Assembly (NCBI RefSeq): GCF_051020975.1
Contig: NC_135038.1
Location: forward strand, 4,338,001 to 4,402,000
Reading direction: 5' to 3'
Origin: Osmia lignaria lignaria
Lineage: Eukaryota > Arthropoda > Insecta > Hymenoptera > Megachilidae
Length of the DNA stretch: 64,000 bases
Position 1 is the first letter of the stretch, and every line of letters begins with the position of its first letter. Positions 59,026 through 64,000 of this stretch are shown one piece after another. The notes under the pieces are model-generated. The model searched no databases, was not told the origin of the DNA, and was given only the letters and a program-made list of their open reading frames with translations. The position numbers and the translations under genes are program-made.

Positions 59026-60656
59026 GATGAATCCCCCGGAGATGAATTAATGAACGTAGATTAGCGCCCGCCATTATTTATGGTACCGAGCAAGCCGAAC
59101 GAACCATGCCGAGAGCTTTTATATTCCGACCGAAATCCTGCAACGCCAACCCGGCTCGATCTTTGCGATCCGTGGATCCCGTCGTCGACGACCACCATCG
59201 CCACCCTGATTCCGGACCCTCTCTATCTCCTTTTGCTCCATTTCAACGTCGCGAGCCGCTGCCTCCTCTCTCGTGTAATTCCTTCGTATACGAAAACCGA
59301 TATTTCACGGCTAATCACCAACATTTCGGAGGCGTGGAAAAGACGTTCGTTATTCATCGAATGTCCCCCCGGGATATGCGTGCGAACCAACCGAGAAGTT
59401 GATCGAACCTCGACGATCGAACGACTAAGGGGACTCTTTCCATTTCGATAACAGCTAACACAGCCCACGGGTGGCCGAGTTTTTCACCCTTTCAACGATG
59501 CGGCTACTTGTTTCTAGATTATTTTCATACGTCATCCGATTGTTAGTTGCTAACGCGATTTCAGTTCGATCGTGCTGTCGTCCTTTCCAAAAGGTGTGCA
59601 AGATCGAAAGACAGGGCTGATCAATCTGATGCTAGGTGGACGCGTTGTGCATGCCGGCGATGTGTATCTCGATCGAAGCAATGATCAAAGATCGCCGGCC
59701 CTCGTTAACAGACGTTATAAGGACGTACGAAACCGTGCTGTAAGAATAATTACTCGTAATCAAGCTCAATCTAATGCTTCGTAGGATGACTTACGTCATT
59801 TTTTTCATCTACCTCCCTACTCCCCTCTCGCCATCTACCACTGTTTCCTTCGCTCCAACACACTTGCATTAATTGCAAATCGTCTCTTCCCTTTGTCGAT
59901 CCACTCGTTTCACTTTCTTTTTAATTTCATCTTCCTCTCAATAGCGTCGTTAATATCTTTTGTCGGAGTAGACGCGAGTGCATTCGCGAATCATCTCGCT
60001 CGCGAAAATCTTCCAAGCGTCATACGTTTAACCTTAACCCTTGCAATTTGTCATTTGAAAACGTCGTTCATTCGTCTCTGTGTTTATGGGAAAACATTGT
60101 TGAATAAAATCTGTTTAGGCTATCCTCTTTTCTCCACGTCTTCTATTCGTCCTCGGTTCGACGAACAGATGAGCAGAACGAAGAAGAAGAAAAAGAAGGA
60201 GAGAGAAACCAACCGACGTGTTCCTAACCGATTTTTGTTCCCACAATATTGAAAGGCGTCGAGTCATCATTTCGAGTTCAGAGAGATGAAAGAACATTAT
60301 TATTCCAATTTTAAAGGATGCCTCGACTGCCCCGAAGACCCTGGCTGCCCGTTGCATCTTTCGCTTCCATCTTGCCACCCCTTTACGCTTCCACCTCGTC
60401 TTTCTCATCCCCTTAACCCTTTCTGTTCTTCGTGCTCCATCGGAACCGCTTAAATTTCAAACGCTCGGTTACTCGATTTTTTATCTCGTTGTCAGTTCAT
60501 TTCGACGGTGAATTCATTCTGTCCTCGGGTACGTTTTATAAACTTTCTTATCCAGGAAAATGATACATCGATTATTTTTATCTTATTCCATCGATTCATT
60601 CGCAAGGTCTCAAGGATAATTACTTTTATTACGCGTTCTGTTAAGTGTTCGGTGTG

Positions 60657-60682
60657 ATTGTTTTCAGTCGACTGCTAACAAT
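60657..60682. promoter_or_regulatory. Symmetric 26-bp dyad
   Basis: ATTGTT (60657-60662) and AACAAT (60677-60682) flank the palindrome AGTCGACT (60666-60673) with exactly three unpaired bases on each side. ATTGTT/AACAAT is the Sox HMG-box core, here in inverted orientation 14 nt apart. A paired Sox site is possible, but this is a motif match only. Confidence 0.3.
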
Positions 60683-61073
60683 TCTGTCATCGATAAGAGT
60701 ATAATAGAGTTCATTCACGGTTGGCGTGGTAGTCAGGGTATTAAACATCGTTCCATTATACGAAACTCAAGTTTGCAACAGTGTGCTTCGTTCGCGTTGA
60801 ACGAAGAGTAAAGAAGCAGTTTCGAGAACGTAGTGGTTTCGCATCGGCAAGATAAATCGTTCGTCCGAAAGTGGCTGTCAAAGGAATCGGCGGTTCGTTT
60901 CGACAAATAAATTTCCACGAGCCGCTGAATACTTCGTTACCGCGTTTAAACAATGTCCAGCTGGATAATAAATAACCGGGAACAATGGGGCCGGAGAAGT
61001 AGCTCGCAATTACGAGTCAATCAATGCATATTCATATTCGAACGAGCCTGTTCCTGGAATGCAAAAACTTTCC

Positions 61074-61095
61074 TCTTCTTCTTCTTCTTCTTCTT
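61074..61095 (+). repeat. (TTC)n microsatellite
   Basis: About seven TTC copies. Confidence 0.85.
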
Positions 61096-62249
61096 TCTAT
61101 GCCACGGTGTCGAGTCTGCCCACGCAGAGACGAAGAAGAAGAGGAGGAGGAGGAAACGTGAGAAGAGGAGGCAGATGCAAGATGGGGTGGATCGAGAATG
61201 GGACGGCCAGGGGATCGAGAATCGACGAACGATTCGAGAAACGCAGCGGAAAGATTCCATAACGTGGTGCAAAGAGAGCAAACCATCGGGAGAAATTAAT
61301 AAGCAGACGTGGCTGTTACTGCTTCGACGAACAAGCGGAGGAGAGACTCGAGAAAACGAGGAGAACCTCAGTGTAACATGAGAGAATAACGAAGGAATGT
61401 TTCAGGTGTGTCTTTCGTTTCTTTTCACATTCCAGACAATCTTGAAAAATTTCATTTTCTTCTACGAAGAAGAAACGCGTAAGAACTCGTAATTTTATAA
61501 TGAAATAGTAATACACCTCGAGAGATCTGATGAAATAAAATCAATATCGTTTGGAAGCTACACACCTTTCAACGTATAAAAATTAACACGTTCTTAAAGC
61601 GCGCTAGTTAAAAGCGGTCGAAAGTTAAAGCGTCGAGAAGGAACGATAAAGGTGAAAAATGGAGTTACTGAAGTGGGCTGAACGTATTCACGTGGTCGAG
61701 CGTGACTGTTCGCGTTCGGTCGAAATAAAAAATAAAAAAAACGAGCAACTTAACCGCGTGTATTTAGTAAATACAAGAAGACCACCGATACTTTATCGAA
61801 CGATGAACCGTGCCTCCGATTTATCGGTCCGGATTACCGCGAATCAACTCCGATTTCATCTCGCCCGTCAAACTTGATGACACGCGAGAAAGTGAAACCA
61901 GCGCTGTCTATATTATTTTTCAACCGGTTGACGTCATTGGCTTCGTTTCCATCATTATCCTGACCGCGATTATTCAGAAACAATCTCGTTAATTCGTCGA
62001 ACATTATCGTGCTATCCTTCGCGATCATAATACTTCATTGGATAATTCATGAAGAGCGAACCGAACAAACTGGTAGGTACCAGGAAACACGAGGAAAGAA
62101 AAGAAAAAGAAAAAACAACGAAAGCAATATTGTTCAACGATTCGACCACTCCCATGTCGAGCCTAAATTGGAAAGGATTTCAATATTCGTTTCGTCTCGA
62201 GTTGTCAAATTTCCAACGCTTCTACATCTACCAAGAGAAACAGTTTCTT

Positions 62250-62279
62250 ATTTTTTTTTTTTTTTTTATTTTTTTTTTT
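62250..62279 (+). repeat. T-rich tract
   Basis: A nearly pure T run with one internal A. Confidence 0.85.
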
Positions 62280-64000
62280 ATCGACTCGTATCGTTAGAAA
62301 CGCGAACGAGTTAATCGGTAAATACCGAAAGATTCTTTTTAAAAAGGAACAAGAGAGAGGGATGTAAAAAGGGCAGAGAAAGAGAGAGTGAAAAAAAGAA
62401 GGGAGTAGATGAAGAGGGAGAAAGAGCAGGGCCTTAGCGAAGGCTGATTGGCCGTGTAATCCCCATTAGGCCCCACGAATCGATTCCCGTCCGTTCGCGT
62501 ACGTTCGATATTCAAATAATCGAACAATAGGCCCTGCCGCTCAAACGCCGTTCTCCGCGCCACGGCAAAAGGAACAAATTTAAATAATCATAATCACGAT
62601 AATGCCCCGAGGAGCGAGCAATGAAAGAGGACTCCTCCAGGCGGGCAAAGTAACCAGCCAAAACGAAGGTCGACCACGCATGCTTTATTATTATTCGAGT
62701 AATGGAAAAAAAATCGGTGAATCGATCGTTTCGTTCAAATATCAGAAGAATTTCGTTACAAGATTTTGTTTAGTAAAATAATAAATAAATGTAAGGGTAT
62801 CGGGTGAAATAGAAGAAACGAGTATTTTCATGGAACGAGCTGAAAGAATGGTCAGGGATAGAGAAAAGGATTGTCGATGGTTCATAGGTGGAGGATTTCG
62901 AGCCTCGGCACTCTCCCCTTGCGCCCCTATGCCTCCACTCACCGCCCACCGTAAAACCCGAGGCCCCGTTTGGTTACACGTCAGTTTGAAGAATTCTTCA
63001 CGAGTCAGAAAAATGAGCATCGTCATGATTTTTGAAAGTAAAAAATGAACGACTGGCCAGGAGAGAAGGGAGCGAACAGACGAGATAGAGAGAAAGAAGG
63101 AAAGAGAAAGAGAGTAAAGAAAGGTTGGGGCCTATGGACCCTTTTTCGAGCCCGTCTCCCTCATTCCTCCCCCGCCGCACTCCACCCTTCGCTACGGTTG
63201 TTCACACACGCGCTCGATACGAGTACACGCACCTTGATTTAATCTTCGCGCACGTCCCTTATATGTATGTTAATGTAACGTGCACCGTGCACCGGGAAGC
63301 AGGATTAGGTCGATTCCCGGCCACCGAGCAAAATGATATTTTCAACGTAAAATAGAGGAAAGAGGTTCGATCGAAGCATCGTGAAGGAAAAAGTAATTTA
63401 ACCGGTGAAAACGATACCTGGCGTGGTCGGTTGGATGGGTAAAAGTACACAAAATGTTTAATTTTCAATCTAAATTCTAATAAGTCCGGCGTTCACGGTT
63501 CATTCTCTTCGGTAGCATCGGTGAAATTACAGTCGGCTCTCGGTTCTTGCAACAATACGATGGAATAGAGGCGCGATCAGAATGTCGTTTAGAAGGTTGC
63601 GGTGAAGCGATTACTGTGCAAGCAAACGATGAACCGCGAGCGAGCTAGCAGGGCCGTTCTTGCACGCTTTACACGTGCACGCGCGACCACTCGCGGAAAA
63701 TAAAAAAAGAAAAGCCAGCCAACTGACGTTTATAGCTTGTAATACACCATCATCTATTATTATTATCTCGTCCGCGTCCCAAGGGATTCTCCACTCTTGA
63801 CGTTCACCCTTACAACCCCCCTTCTGTCCACTGTCCTTTTTGCACGATGCGTCTCGATACCGTTTCGATACGTAAACGTAAACGTTCCTTTGACGAATGA
63901 ATGATATAAAAGTTGAAGCCTTTGGTACGAAACACAGGTGGTCCAAACACGCGGGACCAGATACCTGGTTGAAGCGTAGGAAGCCTTGGAAAGAAGAGAA

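Larger units (their letters stand above)
59026..64000. other. Non-coding unique DNA
   Basis: No gene supported. A + frame at 59552-59784 follows a TTTCAG acceptor-like word near 59565, but its in-frame upstream stop, short length and lack of a donor argue against an exon. Other contents are a symmetric dyad (60657-60682), a TTC tract (61074-61095), a T-rich tract (62250-62279) and purine-rich stretches near 61.1 and 63.1 kb. Confidence 0.55.

Noticed and set aside
59552..59784. Exon-like frame after a TTTCAG acceptor word
   Set aside because: It is short, ends in a stop with no donor, and the CTAAC word is too close to the AG to serve as a branch point.
1..64000. tRNA, rRNA, snRNA, TTAGG telomere repeat or CRISPR array
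   Set aside because: I looked for tRNA T-loop words (GGTTCGAATCC and its variants on both strands), well-known insect microRNA cores, tandem TTAGG and regularly spaced repeats, and saw none that held up. A covariance-model scan would be needed to exclude divergent RNAs.

Overview
This window looks like non-coding DNA from an insect, most probably a hymenopteran and perhaps a bee. The grounds are composition and style only. CpG is frequent throughout, short words such as TCGA, GATC and CGAACG recur, base composition looks moderate by eye, and there are many short (GAA)n/(TTC)n, (CTG)n and poly-T microsatellites. I found no operons, no ribosome binding sites and no recognisable protein domain. 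The longest open frames (about 170 to 245 codons) lie in CpG-rich or purine/pyrimidine-biased DNA where stop codons are rare. None resembles a family I know, and none is flanked by a convincing splice-site pair. I therefore call no protein-coding gene, tRNA, rRNA or CRISPR array. The window is probably a large intron or an intergenic region.

Layout. 1-7.4 kb is unique DNA with pyrimidine tracts, a (CTG)n tract and a poly-T tract. About 7.4 kb carries a short GC-rich motif that recurs near 35.4 and 50.4 kb. 12.06-12.48 kb is a GC-rich patch. A diverged two-copy tandem duplication lies at 15.41-15.63 kb. Three GAA/TTC microsatellites in opposite orientations lie at 18.17-18.84 kb. The most GC-rich block, 22.3-23.75 kb, holds a G-quadruplex motif and several hairpins and is the best candidate for a promoter or 5' exon; a further hairpin follows at 24.06 kb. 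28.17-28.38 kb has nested inverted repeats. 30.2-30.7 kb may be a decayed transposon piece. Two more tandem duplications lie at 37.91-38.11 and 40.36-40.52 kb, the second with a stem-loop kept in both copies. A CRE/ETS-like promoter candidate is at 55.43-55.47 kb. The last 8 kb is unique DNA with short repeats and two compact GC hairpins.

What stands out is structural: three old two-copy tandem duplications (units of about 109, 97 and 81 bp, roughly 69 to 80% identical) within 25 kb, a multi-arm dyad at 28.2-28.4 kb, and a repeated 26-bp GC motif. No genes can be shown to work together, because none can be supported from sequence alone. All identities were counted by hand.
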